Shown one piece after another: positions 1 through 9,142 of a stretch of 64,000 bases of DNA. Location of the stretch: the NCBI RefSeq assembly GCF_003627965.1, contig NZ_RBWE01000001.1, positions 519,195 through 583,194 on the forward strand, given 5' to 3'. The position numbers and the translations under genes are program-made. Below the pieces are notes generated by a model. The model saw only the letters and a program-made list of their open reading frames with translations, ran no database searches and had not been told where the DNA came from. Numbering within the stretch: position 1 is the stretch's first letter; each line of letters starts with the position of its first letter. The DNA comes from Desulfofundulus salinus. GTDB lineage: Bacteria > Bacillota > Desulfotomaculia > Desulfotomaculales > Desulfovirgulaceae.

Positions 1-1
1 T

Positions 2-1327
2 GGCTGGGGCTGGGTAGTCCTGGCGGGTACATGGGTTGAATCAGCCGGTTCCATAGGGGCAATGCTGGCCTTTCTCATTGGCAGCATTGTGGTTATTTTT
101 GTGGGGTTAACTTATGCTGAATTGACACCGGCCATGCCCAAGGCGGGCGGTGAATTTGTGTTCAGTTTCCGCGCCATGGGCGTTACCCCTTCCTTTATAT
201 GCGGCTGGATCCTGGCCCTGGGTTACACTTCGGTGGTGGCCTTCGAGGCTGTGGCCCTGCCTACCGTGGTGGAGTATCTCATACCGGATTACAAGCACGG
301 TTACCTCTGGACGGTGGCCGGATGGGATGTATATGCTTCTTGGGCGCTAGTAGGTATCATTGGTTCCATCATCCTTACCATAATTAATTATGTGGGCATT
401 AAGCCGGCAGCATTTTTGCAGGGAGTGCTTACATTGTTAATTGCCGTTGTAGGCATTATGCTCATGACCGGTGCCCTGTTTAACGGAAATACCGGCTATT
501 TGGAGCCCCTGTTCGTAGGCGGCATGAAAGGAGTTTTTGCCGTTTTAATCATGACTCCCTTCATGTTTGTAGGGTTTGACGTTATTCCCCAGGCAGCGGA
601 AGAAATGAATATTCCGTTTAAGTCAATCGGGAAAATACTCCTCCTGTCCATTTTCCTGGCGGCTTTATGGTACATCATGGTCATTTTTAGCGTTTCCGTG
701 GCGCTAACCGAGCAACAAATGCACGCTTCCAAGCTGCCCACCGCCGATGCCATGGCAGCCCTTTTTAAAGGCGGTTGGGCCGCCAAATTGCTGATCCTGG
801 GCGGCATTGGCGGCATCATTACCAGCTGGAACAGCTTTTTCGTGGGTGCCAGCCGGGTGATCTTTGCCATGGCCAGGGCCAAGCTGCTCCCCGATTTTCT
901 GGGCCAGCTGCACCCCCGGTACAAAACACCGGCTAACGCCATTTTGCTTGTGGGTGTGTTATCCACCCTGGCCCCCCTCCTGGGCCGCAAAATGCTGGTC
1001 TGGCTGGTGGATGCAGGCAGCCTGGCTACCATCGTGGCCTGGACCATGGTGGCAATATCATTTTTGATCCTGCGGTACCGTGAACCGGAGATGGAGCGCC
1101 CCTTCAGAGTTAGCTACGGCAAGCCGGTGGGGTTTTTGGCCGTAATTTTTAGCCTGGCCCTGATACTCTTATACCTGCCCGGCAGTCCCGCTGCCCTGGT
1201 GTGGCCCTATGAGTGGCTGATCTTCCTGGGTTGGTGCGCGTTGGGTGTGGTTTTCTACTTTTGGGCGCGGTCTTCCCACGCGCAAACCACAGCCATCATG
1301 CGGGAATTGTTGCAGGCTGAAAAGTAG
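2..1327 (+). CDS. APC-family amino-acid permease (5' end missing)
   Basis: Integral membrane transporter of the amino acid-polyamine-organocation superfamily, probably importing an amino acid or amine. The frame is open from base 2, so the gene begins upstream of the window; the ATG at 62 is internal. Reading starts in a first helix rich in Gly/Trp, continues through a stretch ending GLTYAELTPAMPKAGGE, a typical APC TM2 motif, and then about ten further hydrophobic segments. The next gene is an aminotransferase in the same direction, suggesting that the imported substrate is transaminated. A small hairpin (1344-1363, CCCTGGT/ACCAGGG) follows the stop without a T-run. Family call is firm; the substrate cannot be read from sequence. 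Confidence 0.85.
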   Translation, partial: GWGWVVLAGTWVESAGSIGAMLAFLIGSIVVIFVGLTYAELTPAMPKAGGEFVFSFRAMGVTPSFICGWILALGYTSVVAFEAVALPTVVEYLIPDYKHGYLWTVAGWDVYASWALVGIIGSIILTIINYVGIKPAAFLQGVLTLLIAVVGIMLMTGALFNGNTGYLEPLFVGGMKGVFAVLIMTPFMFVGFDVIPQAAEEMNIPFKSIGKILLLSIFLAALWYIMVIFSVSVALTEQQMHASKLPTADAMAALFKGGWAAKLLILGGIGGIITSWNSFFVGASRVIFAMARAKLLPDFLGQLHPRYKTPANAILLVGVLSTLAPLLGRKMLVWLVDAGSLATIVAWTMVAISFLILRYREPEMERPFRVSYGKPVGFLAVIFSLALILLYLPGSPAALVWPYEWLIFLGWCALGVVFYFWARSSHAQTTAIMRELLQAEK

Positions 1328-1394
1328 CATGCCCTTGCGAGGGCCCTGGTTGGAACACCAGGGTTCCTTCGCGTTAATAAAATCGCCTGAAAAA

Positions 1395-1441
1395 CTCCCG
1401 GACGGAGGTATATGAGTTTTTGGTTCCCCCCGGGCCGGGAG
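1395..1441 (+). promoter_or_regulatory. Leader hairpin in front of the aminotransferase
   Basis: CTCCCGG (1395-1401) pairs perfectly with CCGGGAG (1435-1441), ending 11 bases before the AGGAGG Shine-Dalgarno site at 1453. There is no T-run, so it is not a clear terminator. It could be a processing or stability structure, or an unassigned leader element. Confidence 0.3.
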
Positions 1442-1466
1442 AAAAAATTAGCAGGAGGTTTTGCGT

Positions 1467-2801
1467 GTGATGCTTCAGAAAGTTACTGCCATACCCGGTC
1501 CCAGGTCAAATAACCTGCTGGAAAAGAAGAACAGATACGTCGCCAGGGGTATTTCCAATGCCACTCCCGTTTTTGTAGCAGAAGCAAAAGGAGCCCTGAT
1601 CAAGGATGTGGACGGGAACGAATTTATTGACTTTTACGGCGGCATCGGCACCTTAAACGCCGGCCACTGTCCCGAGCCGGTGGTAAAAGCCATTAAAAGC
1701 CAGGCCGACAAGCTCCTGCACACTTGCTTTATGGTGACCATGTACGAGAACTATGTGGACCTGGCCGAAAAGCTGGCCGGTCTGTGCCCCGTTAAAGGCG
1801 AGAGCAAAAAGGTTATGTTTGCCAACAGTGGGGCGGAGGCGGTGGAAAACGCCGTCAAGATAGCCCGTTTTTACTCCAAAAAGCCGGGCATTATTGCCTT
1901 CGAGTGCGCCTTTCACGGCCGGACTCTGATGGCCATGAGTTTAACCAGCAAGGTGAAACCCTACAAGTTCGGCTTCGGGCCCTTTGCCCCGGAAGTGTAC
2001 AAGGTTCCTTCCGCCTACTGCTACCGCTGTTACTACAATTCTACTTACCCGGAGTGCGGCCTGCACTGCCTGGAGAATTTCACCCGTTTCTTTGCCGCTG
2101 AAGTGCCGCCCGAAAATATCGCCGCCATGATTATCGAGCCCGTGCAGGGTGAGGGTGGGTTCATTGTACCCCCGCCGGAGTTCCTGCCGGGCCTGCAGAA
2201 GCTCTGCGAAAAGCATGGCATCGTCTTTATTGTGGATGAAGTGCAGACCGGTTTTGCCCGGACCGGAAAGATGTTCGCCGTGGAACACTGGGGCGTACAG
2301 CCCGACCTGATGACCGTGGCCAAGTCCATTGCTTCCGGGCTGCCCCTGAGTGGAGTGGTCGGCCGGGCGGAGGTCATGGACGCGCCCGATCCGGGTCACA
2401 TCGGCGGCACCTACGGCGGCAACCCCATTTCCTGTGCCGCGGCCCTGGCCACCATTGACTACATGCAGGAGCAGAAGCTGGCGGACCGGGCCGCCAGAAT
2501 CGGGGAAATGGCCCTGGGGCGGTTGCGGGCCATGCAGGAGAAATACCCCCTCATTGGCGATGTGCGCGGTCTTGGGGCCATGGTGGCCATGGAGCTGGTC
2601 AAGGACAGAAAAACCAAGGAACCGGCTAAAGACGAGACTGCCCGCATTATTCAGGAGTGTTACAAGCGCGGCCTGATCATTATCTCGGCGGGTATATTCA
2701 GCAATGTGGTGCGTATGCTCATGCCCCTGACCATTACGGACGAGCAGCTGGATCTGGGATTCTCCATTCTGGAAGAAGTGATGGCTGAAGTGGCCGGTTA
2801 A
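1467..2801 (+). CDS. Class-III pyridoxal-phosphate aminotransferase
   Basis: Cytosolic PLP enzyme of the GabT/ornithine aminotransferase fold (about 444 aa), moving an omega- or alpha-amino group to a keto acid and releasing an aldehyde or keto acid. The cofactor-loop NSGAEAVENAVK motif, the VDEVQTGFARTG motif around the PLP-binding aspartate and the Schiff-base lysine (about residue 286, in TVAKSIASG) are all present. A cysteine-rich insertion (YCYRCYY...CGLHC) resembles that of clostridial 4-aminobutyrate-type enzymes. A TTG at 1461 is only two bases from AGGAGG (1453-1458), so GTG 1467 or ATG 1470 is the better start. Downstream, 31 bases away, is a tungsten AOR that could oxidise the aldehyde product. 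Substrate is unknown. Confidence 0.85.
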   Translation: MMLQKVTAIPGPRSNNLLEKKNRYVARGISNATPVFVAEAKGALIKDVDGNEFIDFYGGIGTLNAGHCPEPVVKAIKSQADKLLHTCFMVTMYENYVDLAEKLAGLCPVKGESKKVMFANSGAEAVENAVKIARFYSKKPGIIAFECAFHGRTLMAMSLTSKVKPYKFGFGPFAPEVYKVPSAYCYRCYYNSTYPECGLHCLENFTRFFAAEVPPENIAAMIIEPVQGEGGFIVPPPEFLPGLQKLCEKHGIVFIVDEVQTGFARTGKMFAVEHWGVQPDLMTVAKSIASGLPLSGVVGRAEVMDAPDPGHIGGTYGGNPISCAAALATIDYMQEQKLADRAARIGEMALGRLRAMQEKYPLIGDVRGLGAMVAMELVKDRKTKEPAKDETARIIQECYKRGLIIISAGIFSNVVRMLMPLTITDEQLDLGFSILEEVMAEVAG

Positions 2802-2832
2802 AAGCCACCTGTAATTAGGAAGGAGGCTCAAA

Positions 2833-4590
2833 ATGTACGGTTTTTACGGCAGGTTACTGCGCCTGAACCTTTCGGACCGGTCCTTTGCGGTAGAGGAATT
2901 GCCGGAAAGCGTGTACCGGGACTACCTGGGCGGGAAAGGGCTGGGCACCTACCTGTTGCTGCGCGAGGTCGAACTGGGGATAGACCCTCTCTCCCCGGCC
3001 AACAAGCTGATTATCACCACCGGTCCCGCCACCGGCACGCTGCTGCCCGGGTCCAGCCGCTACGGAGTTTTCAGCAAGTCTCCCCTGACCGGCCTTTATG
3101 CCGAGTCGTACGCTGGCGGGCGGGTGGCCCCAGCCATACGCCGCACCGGCTACGACGCGGTGATTGTGGAAGGTGCGGCTGATGCGCCCGTGTACGTGGA
3201 AATCAGCGACCGGAACGTGATTTTCCACGATGCATCCCACCTGTGGGGCAAGGACACTTACGCCACGGAAGACGCCGTGCTGGCCGAGGTGGGGCAAAAA
3301 GGGGCCCAGGCCGTGGTCATCGGGCCGGCGGGGGAAAACCTGGTGAGGTTTGCCTGCATTGAAAACAACTACTGGCGCTCGGCGGGGCGCACCGGCATGG
3401 GTGCCGTAATGGGGTCCAAAAAGCTTAAAGCCCTGGTATTCCACGGGGAAGTCGACTGTGAGGTTGCCGACCCGGTCCTTTTGAAGGAGGCTGCCCGCCG
3501 CATCAGGGAAAAGGGCAGGGACAACCCGGGGGTTAAGGCTTACCAGACCTACGGCACCACGGTTATGGTAGGTACCATGAACGGCGCCAGGGCATTTCCG
3601 GCCCGTTACTGGTCCATGGGTACCGACCCGAAGTGGGAGAACTTGAGCGGTGATACGCTGCTACAAAATTTTGAAGTGCGGCCCAGGGCCTGCCCCAACT
3701 GCTTTTTGACCTGCGGCAAGCTGACCACCGTGAAGGAAGGAAAATATGCCGGCTTAAAGCTGGAAGGTCCCGAGTACGAAACCATATATGCCTTCGGCGG
3801 GTTGTGCGGCATTAACAGCCTGGACCAGGTCATTTACCTCAACGACCTGTGCGACAGGCTGGGCATGGATACTATAACCGCCGGGAACCTGGTGGCCTTG
3901 ATGATGGAGGCCGGGGAAAGGGGCCGGGTAAAAGGTTATCCCGCCTACGGGGATGCTGAAGGAGCGGCCCGCTTGCTGGAGGATATTGCCTGCACTCGCG
4001 GCCCGGGGGAATTGCTGGCCGGGGGGATAAAACGCGTGGCCACTGAGCTGGGCCTGGAGGATCTGGCCATTCACGTCAAGGGGCTGGAGCCGGCCGGTTA
4101 TGACCCCCGGGTGCTGAAGGGAATGGGACTGGCCTACGCCACCTCGCCCAGGGGCGCCTGCCACCTGCGGGCCACATTTTATAAGCCGGAATTAAGCGGG
4201 ATGATCGACCCCTCCACCACCGAGGGGAAAGCCGCCCTCTTCATTGAATTTGAAAACCGGCTGACGGTTTTCAACACCATGATTTTCTGCGTCTTTTTCC
4301 GCGACCTGATCCAGTGGGACGACCTGGTGGCCATGATCAAGGGAACCACCGGCTGGGAGTACACCCGGGAGGAACTGGCCCGGCTGGCCAACCGGATTGT
4401 CACCGCCACCCGCCTTTTCAACACCAGGGAAGGCGCCACCCGGGCGGACGACATGCTGCCGCCCAGGTTTTTCAACGAGCCAATTAACGACGGCCGGGAC
4501 ATCATCACCAGGCAGGAACTGGATACCATGCTGGACGACTACTACCGCCTGCGCGGCTGGGATCAAAACGGCGTTCCGCAGGGGAATTAA
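2833..4590 (+). CDS. aor: Aldehyde:ferredoxin oxidoreductase (AOR), first copy
   Basis: Tungsten-bis-pterin enzyme that oxidises aldehydes to carboxylic acids and reduces ferredoxin, cytosolic, 585 aa (the usual AOR length is about 600). Visible features: N-terminal YGFYGRLLRLNLS start, the GGRVAPAIRRTGYDAVIVEG region, RTGMGAVMGSKKLKA (family signature), and a cubane-binding C-x2-C-x3-C at residues 287, 290 and 294, as in archaeal AOR. AAGGAGG precedes ATG by a good distance. It follows the aminotransferase in an apparent operon ending at the terminator at 4646. Most similar in layout to the third AOR (14051); the second copy (10565) is a different branch. Confidence 0.93.
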   Translation: MYGFYGRLLRLNLSDRSFAVEELPESVYRDYLGGKGLGTYLLLREVELGIDPLSPANKLIITTGPATGTLLPGSSRYGVFSKSPLTGLYAESYAGGRVAPAIRRTGYDAVIVEGAADAPVYVEISDRNVIFHDASHLWGKDTYATEDAVLAEVGQKGAQAVVIGPAGENLVRFACIENNYWRSAGRTGMGAVMGSKKLKALVFHGEVDCEVADPVLLKEAARRIREKGRDNPGVKAYQTYGTTVMVGTMNGARAFPARYWSMGTDPKWENLSGDTLLQNFEVRPRACPNCFLTCGKLTTVKEGKYAGLKLEGPEYETIYAFGGLCGINSLDQVIYLNDLCDRLGMDTITAGNLVALMMEAGERGRVKGYPAYGDAEGAARLLEDIACTRGPGELLAGGIKRVATELGLEDLAIHVKGLEPAGYDPRVLKGMGLAYATSPRGACHLRATFYKPELSGMIDPSTTEGKAALFIEFENRLTVFNTMIFCVFFRDLIQWDDLVAMIKGTTGWEYTREELARLANRIVTATRLFNTREGATRADDMLPPRFFNEPINDGRDIITRQELDTMLDDYYRLRGWDQNGVPQGN

Positions 4591-4645
4591 AAGGCAGAAT
4601 AACGCTACCCTGCCTTGTCCAACTAGAGATGTTCCATCCTCCACC

Positions 4646-4672
4646 ACACCCCCGCCAGGGGGTGTTTTTTTT
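4646..4672 (+). terminator. Rho-independent terminator after the first AOR
   Basis: Perfect 8-bp stem ACACCCCC / GGGGGTGT with a GCCA loop, running straight into eight T. It separates the aminotransferase-AOR unit from the dehydrogenase operon. Confidence 0.88.
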
Positions 4673-4740
4673 GCCGACAGGAATTTTCCCGGTGATACAG
4701 AATTAAAACAATTAGAAAAAATATTCTGGAGAGAAAGCCC

Positions 4741-5913
4741 ATGCGGATGATCAGTAAATTTGTGGCTCCCGAAATTATTTTCGGCCTGGGGGCCTTGAGC
4801 CAGGTGGGTGAAAGCGCCCTGCGCCTGGGAGCGACCAAACTTTTTGTCATCAGTGACCCGGGGGTGGTGGCCAACCAGTGGGTTGACAGGGCCATCGCCC
4901 GGCTCAAGGAGGCCGGCCTTTCCTTTGAGATATGGTTTGAGGTGACCAGCAACCCGAAGGATTACGAGGTGATCGAAGGGGTCAAGCGCTACCAGGACAC
5001 GGGCTGCGATGCCATTCTGGCCGTGGGAGGAGGCAGCCCCATTGACGTGGCCAAGGCCGTGGCCATCCTGGCTACCAACGGGGGAGTTATCCAGGATTAT
5101 GAAGGGGTCAACAAGATCACCCGCCCCCTCCCGCCGTTGCTGGTTGTGCCCACCACGGCCGGTTCGGGGTCCGAGGTCACCCAGTTTGCCATTATCGTTG
5201 ACACCCGGCGCAAGGTCAAAATGACCATTATTTCCAAATCCCTGGTGCCCGACATAGCCATTATCGACCCCGTGGTACTCCAGACCAAGGACGCCAGGCT
5301 GACGGCCGCTACCGGGCTGGATGCTTTAAGCCACGCCATCGAGTCCTTTGTATCCCTGGCCGCAACCCCCCTTACCGACGTAAATGCTTTGAATGCCATA
5401 CGCCTGGTTGCCAGGTACCTGCGTCCATCGGTTGCCTGCCGCTCCAACCTGGAGGCCAAGTCGGCCATGGCCATGGCTGCTTTACAGGCCGGTCTGGCCT
5501 TCTCCAACGCCATTTTAGGGGCCACCCATGCCATGGCCCACCAGCTGGACGCGCAGCTGGATTTGCATCATGGAGAAACCAATGCCATCCTTTTGCCATA
5601 TGTAATGGAATTTAACATGATCGCCTGTGTGGAAAAATTTGCCCGGATAGCCGAGGCCATGGGCGAGAATATTGCAGGACTGAGTACATGGGAGGCGGCG
5701 GAAAGGGCCATTCAGGCGGTACGCAGGCTGGCCCGGGATCTTGATATACCGGATAAAATTACCGTGGGGAACCTGTCGGAGGAGCGTATAAATAATCTTG
5801 CCCAAAACGCCCTGAAAGACGCCTGCATTATTACCAACCCGCGGGATGTAACCGAAAGGGATTTGCATAACCTTTTTGCTCTGGCGCTGAAGAGAGGGAT
5901 TCAGGTTGATTGA
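4741..5913 (+). CDS. Iron-containing (type III) alcohol dehydrogenase, copy 1
   Basis: NAD(P)-dependent interconversion of alcohols and aldehydes, 390 aa, cytosolic. The nucleotide site GGGSPIDVAKAVAI is present, and the metal-binding Asp/His residues are visible in GLDALSHAIES, ATHAMAHQLDA and LHHGETNAILLPYV. A GGAGAG site precedes ATG 4741. Its 3' end overlaps the histidine kinase gene by 8 bases, so the dehydrogenase and the two-component system form one operon. About half of its residues look alike to the second dehydrogenase at 9143. Physiological role is inferred: aldehyde reduction or alcohol oxidation beside AOR. Confidence 0.92.
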   Translation: MRMISKFVAPEIIFGLGALSQVGESALRLGATKLFVISDPGVVANQWVDRAIARLKEAGLSFEIWFEVTSNPKDYEVIEGVKRYQDTGCDAILAVGGGSPIDVAKAVAILATNGGVIQDYEGVNKITRPLPPLLVVPTTAGSGSEVTQFAIIVDTRRKVKMTIISKSLVPDIAIIDPVVLQTKDARLTAATGLDALSHAIESFVSLAATPLTDVNALNAIRLVARYLRPSVACRSNLEAKSAMAMAALQAGLAFSNAILGATHAMAHQLDAQLDLHHGETNAILLPYVMEFNMIACVEKFARIAEAMGENIAGLSTWEAAERAIQAVRRLARDLDIPDKITVGNLSEERINNLAQNALKDACIITNPRDVTERDLHNLFALALKRGIQVD

Positions 5914-7264
5914 CGACAAAGCCAGGCTGATTGAGAATTTGACGGGGGTCAGGTCATCCAAGCTGAATTATTACGTGGAGTTAAAAAAACGCAACCGGGA
6001 AATTGTTATCCAGAACCGCCGCCTGGAGATCATCCACCAGTTGAGCCGGGATATCAATATTGATATGTCCCTGGAAATGATCGTGCAAAGGGTTTATGAA
6101 AACCTTCCCCTGGTTATTCCGTGTGATTTTCTGGGCCTGATCACGCTGGAAGGCAGTGAGCTGCGCCTGGTGGCCACGCAGCCTCCGCTGCCATGCAACG
6201 GCCTGGTGGTGCCCCGGAATTCGGTGCTCTGGGAGATCATTAGAAAACAGCAAGAACAGGTGTACCTGTGTATTGCCGGCGATGGGAAACTTCTTGAGGA
6301 GCTTCCCGTGCGGCAGTTCGAGCTCAACTGCCTGATCTTGGACCCCCTTAAGGTGAAGCAAAACATCATTGGTATGCTGGTAATCGGCACCCGGGAAAAG
6401 AATATCTACTCCCAAAATGATTTAACTTTTGCCCGGCAGCTGGCGGATCAGCTGGCCATCTGCGTCCAGAACCGCCGGCTTTACGAGGAAGTGGTCCAGG
6501 CCAAGCGGGAATGGGAGGAAGCCTTCCGGGCGCGGGTGCAAATGCAGGCTCAACTGGTCCAGTCGGCCAAGCTGGCGGCCATAGGTGAAATGGCCGCGGG
6601 AGTGGCCCACGAACTTAACAGTCCCATGACCGTGATCATTGGCAACGCCCAGATGCTGCAGCGTGAGCTTGTGCCTGAACACCCGGCTTCCCAGTTGCTC
6701 AAGGATATCGTTGCCTGCGGCCTGCGCTGCAAAAAAATAATCCAGAACCTGCTTACCTTTGCCCGCCAGGAACCGCCGGCGGTAGCTCCCACCGACCTCA
6801 ATGAGGTGGTGGAAAGGGTGCTGAGCCTGGTTAAATATCAGATTAACCGGAACGGGATCAATGTCTGCACGGACCTGGCCCCGGACCTGCCCAGGGTGGC
6901 CGCCAACGGGCAGCAGCTTGATCAGGTCTTGATCAACCTGTTGCTCAATGCCCGGGATGCTTTAGAAGGGGTGGAAAGGGAAAGGTATATTCATATCCGC
7001 ACCGGGGTGCGCAGGGATGAAAATGGGCGGCGTTGTGCAGCCGTGACTGTTCAGGATAACGGGCAGGGAATTTCCCCTGAAAATATGAGCCGGGTTTTTG
7101 ATCCCTTTTTTACGACGAAAGAAGCTTCCCGGGGTACCGGGCTGGGGTTGAGCGTGAGCCTTGGCATTGCCCGGGCCCACGGGGGAACCATCGAAGTAGA
7201 GAGCCGCCCGGGGGAAGGAAGCACCTTCACGCTGGTCCTTCCTTTGGAGGAGGACCGGTCCTAG
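5906..7264 (+). CDS. Soluble GAF-domain sensor histidine kinase
   Basis: Cytosolic two-component sensor (452 aa). No membrane segments are visible. A GAF-like domain covers about residues 45-195, then a coiled linker, a HisKA domain with the phospho-acceptor His near residue 235 (GVAHELNSPMTV) and a HATPase_c domain with the N box (LLLNARDAL), FDPFFTTK and GTGLGLSVSLG. TTG start at 5906 overlaps the dehydrogenase stop; an AGAGAGGG site lies just upstream. The partner is the NtrC-type regulator beginning 50 bases downstream. Lack of a transmembrane sensor implies an intracellular signal, plausibly an alcohol, aldehyde or redox state; that is inference. Confidence 0.9.
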   Translation: MIDDKARLIENLTGVRSSKLNYYVELKKRNREIVIQNRRLEIIHQLSRDINIDMSLEMIVQRVYENLPLVIPCDFLGLITLEGSELRLVATQPPLPCNGLVVPRNSVLWEIIRKQQEQVYLCIAGDGKLLEELPVRQFELNCLILDPLKVKQNIIGMLVIGTREKNIYSQNDLTFARQLADQLAICVQNRRLYEEVVQAKREWEEAFRARVQMQAQLVQSAKLAAIGEMAAGVAHELNSPMTVIIGNAQMLQRELVPEHPASQLLKDIVACGLRCKKIIQNLLTFARQEPPAVAPTDLNEVVERVLSLVKYQINRNGINVCTDLAPDLPRVAANGQQLDQVLINLLLNARDALEGVERERYIHIRTGVRRDENGRRCAAVTVQDNGQGISPENMSRVFDPFFTTKEASRGTGLGLSVSLGIARAHGGTIEVESRPGEGSTFTLVLPLEEDRS

Positions 7265-7313
7265 GTTTTTCATGTTTTAGTTCTAAATTCAGCCTGTTCC
7301 CGGAGGGATTATT

Positions 7314-8876
7314 TTGTCTTTACAGGCACGTATCCTGGTGGTAGATGATGAAGTGGAGGTAGGCACCTTTTTCCGTTGCCTGCTGGAAAGAAAAGGGTAC
7401 CGGGTAACCGTAGCTACAAGGGGCCAGGAGGCCCGCGAGGCCATTAACGACCAGAAGTTTCACGTGGCGGTGGTTGATTTAAAGCTGCCCGATTTCGATG
7501 GCCTGTCCCTGCTCCAGGAGGTAAAAAAGGTGCAGCCCGGCTGTGAAGTCATAATCATGACGGGGTACAGCACCACCAGGACGGCTGTGAGGGCCATTCA
7601 ACTGGGGGCTTACGATTACATTGAAAAGCCTTTCGAGGACATTTCGCAAATCGAGGCCTTGATCGATAAGGCCCTTGATTTTGCCGGTGGTGCTGAAGAG
7701 AGGAAAAAAAGGCTTTCCACCGCCGAATGGGGCCATATTGCCGCCCGGGCCGGAATAATTGTCGGGAACAGCCGGGCCATGAACCAGCTTCTTTCCGTGG
7801 CTTTTAAAATTGCCCGCAAGGATGTTAACGTCCTGATCCAGGGGGAAACCGGCACCGGCAAGGAAGTGCTGGCCCGCTTCATCCATGCGGCCAGCCACCG
7901 GAGCGACCGCCCCTTTATTCCCGTTAACTGCGGTGCGCTGCCGGAAAATCTTCTGGAAAGCGAGTTGTTTGGCCATGAAAAGGGTGCGTTTACAGGTGCC
8001 ACCGGCCAGCGCAGGGGTATTTTCGAGCTGGCCAACCATGGCACACTATTCCTGGATGAAATTGGTGAGGCCAGCCTGTCCATCCAGGTAAAGCTCCTCC
8101 GGGTGCTGGAGACCGGGGAGTTTATGCGGGTGGGGGGAGAAAAACCCATTAAAACCGATGTCCGCGTAATTGCCGCCACCAATGTGGATCTGGAGCAGGC
8201 CGTCAGGGAAAAGAGCTTCCGGGAAGATTTATTTTACCGGCTTGACGTAGTGCGGCTGCATCTCCCCCCTTTAAGGGAACGCAAAGAAGATATTCCGGTG
8301 CTGGTCAATCATTTTTTAAATGAGCTTGCCGGACATGGAACAGGCCAGAGTATAAAAATCTCTCCTGAAGCAATGAAAATCATGATGCAATATTCCTGGC
8401 CGGGCAACGTGCGGGAACTGGTTAATGCCATCCACCAGGCCGCGGCCCTGTGCGACGGCACGGTAATTTTACCCGGGCACCTCTCCAACCGCATAACCGG
8501 TGCCTTGAACCGTTTCCCAAAGCCGGGGTCGGCGTCCCCGGATGATCGACCGGAAGGCTCGCCTTCTTTGGCCCAACTGCAAAACCTGGTGCATTCGGAT
8601 GATTTCCTGGCCGGCCTCGAGGACGGGGAACTGCCACGGGTTTTTCATTTGTTAAAGGTACTGGAAAAAAGGGTGCTGGAAGTGATGTCCCGCAGGGGCC
8701 TGCCCTGCCCGCCTCCCGCAACCATTGAGGAAATGGAAAGGGAAGCCATCAATCAGGCCCTGGTTTATTCCCGCGGCAACATTACCCTGGCCGCCCGTAT
8801 ACTGGGTATCGGCCGGAATACCCTCTACCGGAAGTTAAAAGAAATGGAGGCTGGAGCAAAAAATAACCGGCTGTAA
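7314..8876 (+). CDS. NtrC-family sigma-54-dependent response regulator
   Basis: DNA-binding activator of sigma-54 RNA polymerase, 520 aa. Receiver domain residues 1-125 with phospho-Asp near residue 55 ([11 protein letters not shown]); AAA+ domain about 150-390 with Walker A GETGTGKE, the sigma-54 contact loop GAFTGA at about residue 224 and the arginine-rich sensor region; C-terminal Fis-type helix-turn-helix ([20 protein letters not shown]). TTG start behind CGGAGGG. Cognate kinase is immediately upstream. The GAFTGA loop is intact, so it should work with sigma-54; a near-consensus -24/-12 site lies 150 bases after its stop in front of the next dehydrogenase, an obvious target. Confidence 0.93.
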   Translation: MSLQARILVVDDEVEVGTFFRCLLERKGYRVTVATRGQEAREAINDQKFHVAVVDLKLPDFDGLSLLQEVKKVQPGCEVIIMTGYSTTRTAVRAIQLGAYDYIEKPFEDISQIEALIDKALDFAGGAEERKKRLSTAEWGHIAARAGIIVGNSRAMNQLLSVAFKIARKDVNVLIQGETGTGKEVLARFIHAASHRSDRPFIPVNCGALPENLLESELFGHEKGAFTGATGQRRGIFELANHGTLFLDEIGEASLSIQVKLLRVLETGEFMRVGGEKPIKTDVRVIAATNVDLEQAVREKSFREDLFYRLDVVRLHLPPLRERKEDIPVLVNHFLNELAGHGTGQSIKISPEAMKIMMQYSWPGNVRELVNAIHQAAALCDGTVILPGHLSNRITGALNRFPKPGSASPDDRPEGSPSLAQLQNLVHSDDFLAGLEDGELPRVFHLLKVLEKRVLEVMSRRGLPCPPPATIEEMEREAINQALVYSRGNITLAARILGIGRNTLYRKLKEMEAGAKNNRL

Positions 8877-8878
8877 GG

Positions 8879-8910
8879 ACCGCTTTCATACCGAAAGCGG
8901 TTTTTGTTTT
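8879..8910 (+). terminator. Terminator of the dehydrogenase-kinase-regulator operon
   Basis: 9-bp stem ACCGCTTTC / GAAAGCGGT with loop ATACC, followed by TTTTTGTTTT. Confidence 0.88.
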
Positions 8911-9025
8911 AGAGCCGCTTCTTATTGAAACTGGCTGCTCCAAATTGGTCGGGCTTGCGTCCCGCAATGGAACACCGGCCAGTTCTGTTTGTGCATCGAT
9001 AACCGAATTGAGTGACTTTTTAAAC

Positions 9026-9040
9026 TGGCATGCATCTTGC
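9026..9040 (+). promoter_or_regulatory. Sigma-54 (-24/-12) promoter
   Basis: TGGCATGCATCTTGC: the GG at 9027-9028 and GC at 9039-9040 are exactly ten bases apart, as sigma-54 promoters require, and both half-sites are near consensus (TGGCAC...TTGC). It lies 103 bases before the dehydrogenase ATG at 9143 and just downstream of the regulator gene. An inverted repeat TTGCG-TCC-CGCAA (8955-8967) about 70 bases upstream of -24 could be an enhancer site. Confidence 0.82.
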
Positions 9041-9142
9041 CTTACAAGAATCGCAAAAATAAAAATCTTAAAAAGGGAGGGACAAATGCGGCTAGTCCGT
9101 ATTCCTTCCCGCCACAAAAAACTTTTTGAGGAGGCGGTTTTA

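Noticed and set aside
1941-2831. 296-codon minus-strand frame over the aminotransferase
   Set aside because: Complete shadow of a convincing gene, no ribosome site, low-complexity product.
8945-9142. 66-codon N-terminal extension of the second alcohol dehydrogenase
   Set aside because: It would span the sigma-54 promoter, is absent from the family, and ATG 9143 has an ideal GAGGAGG site.
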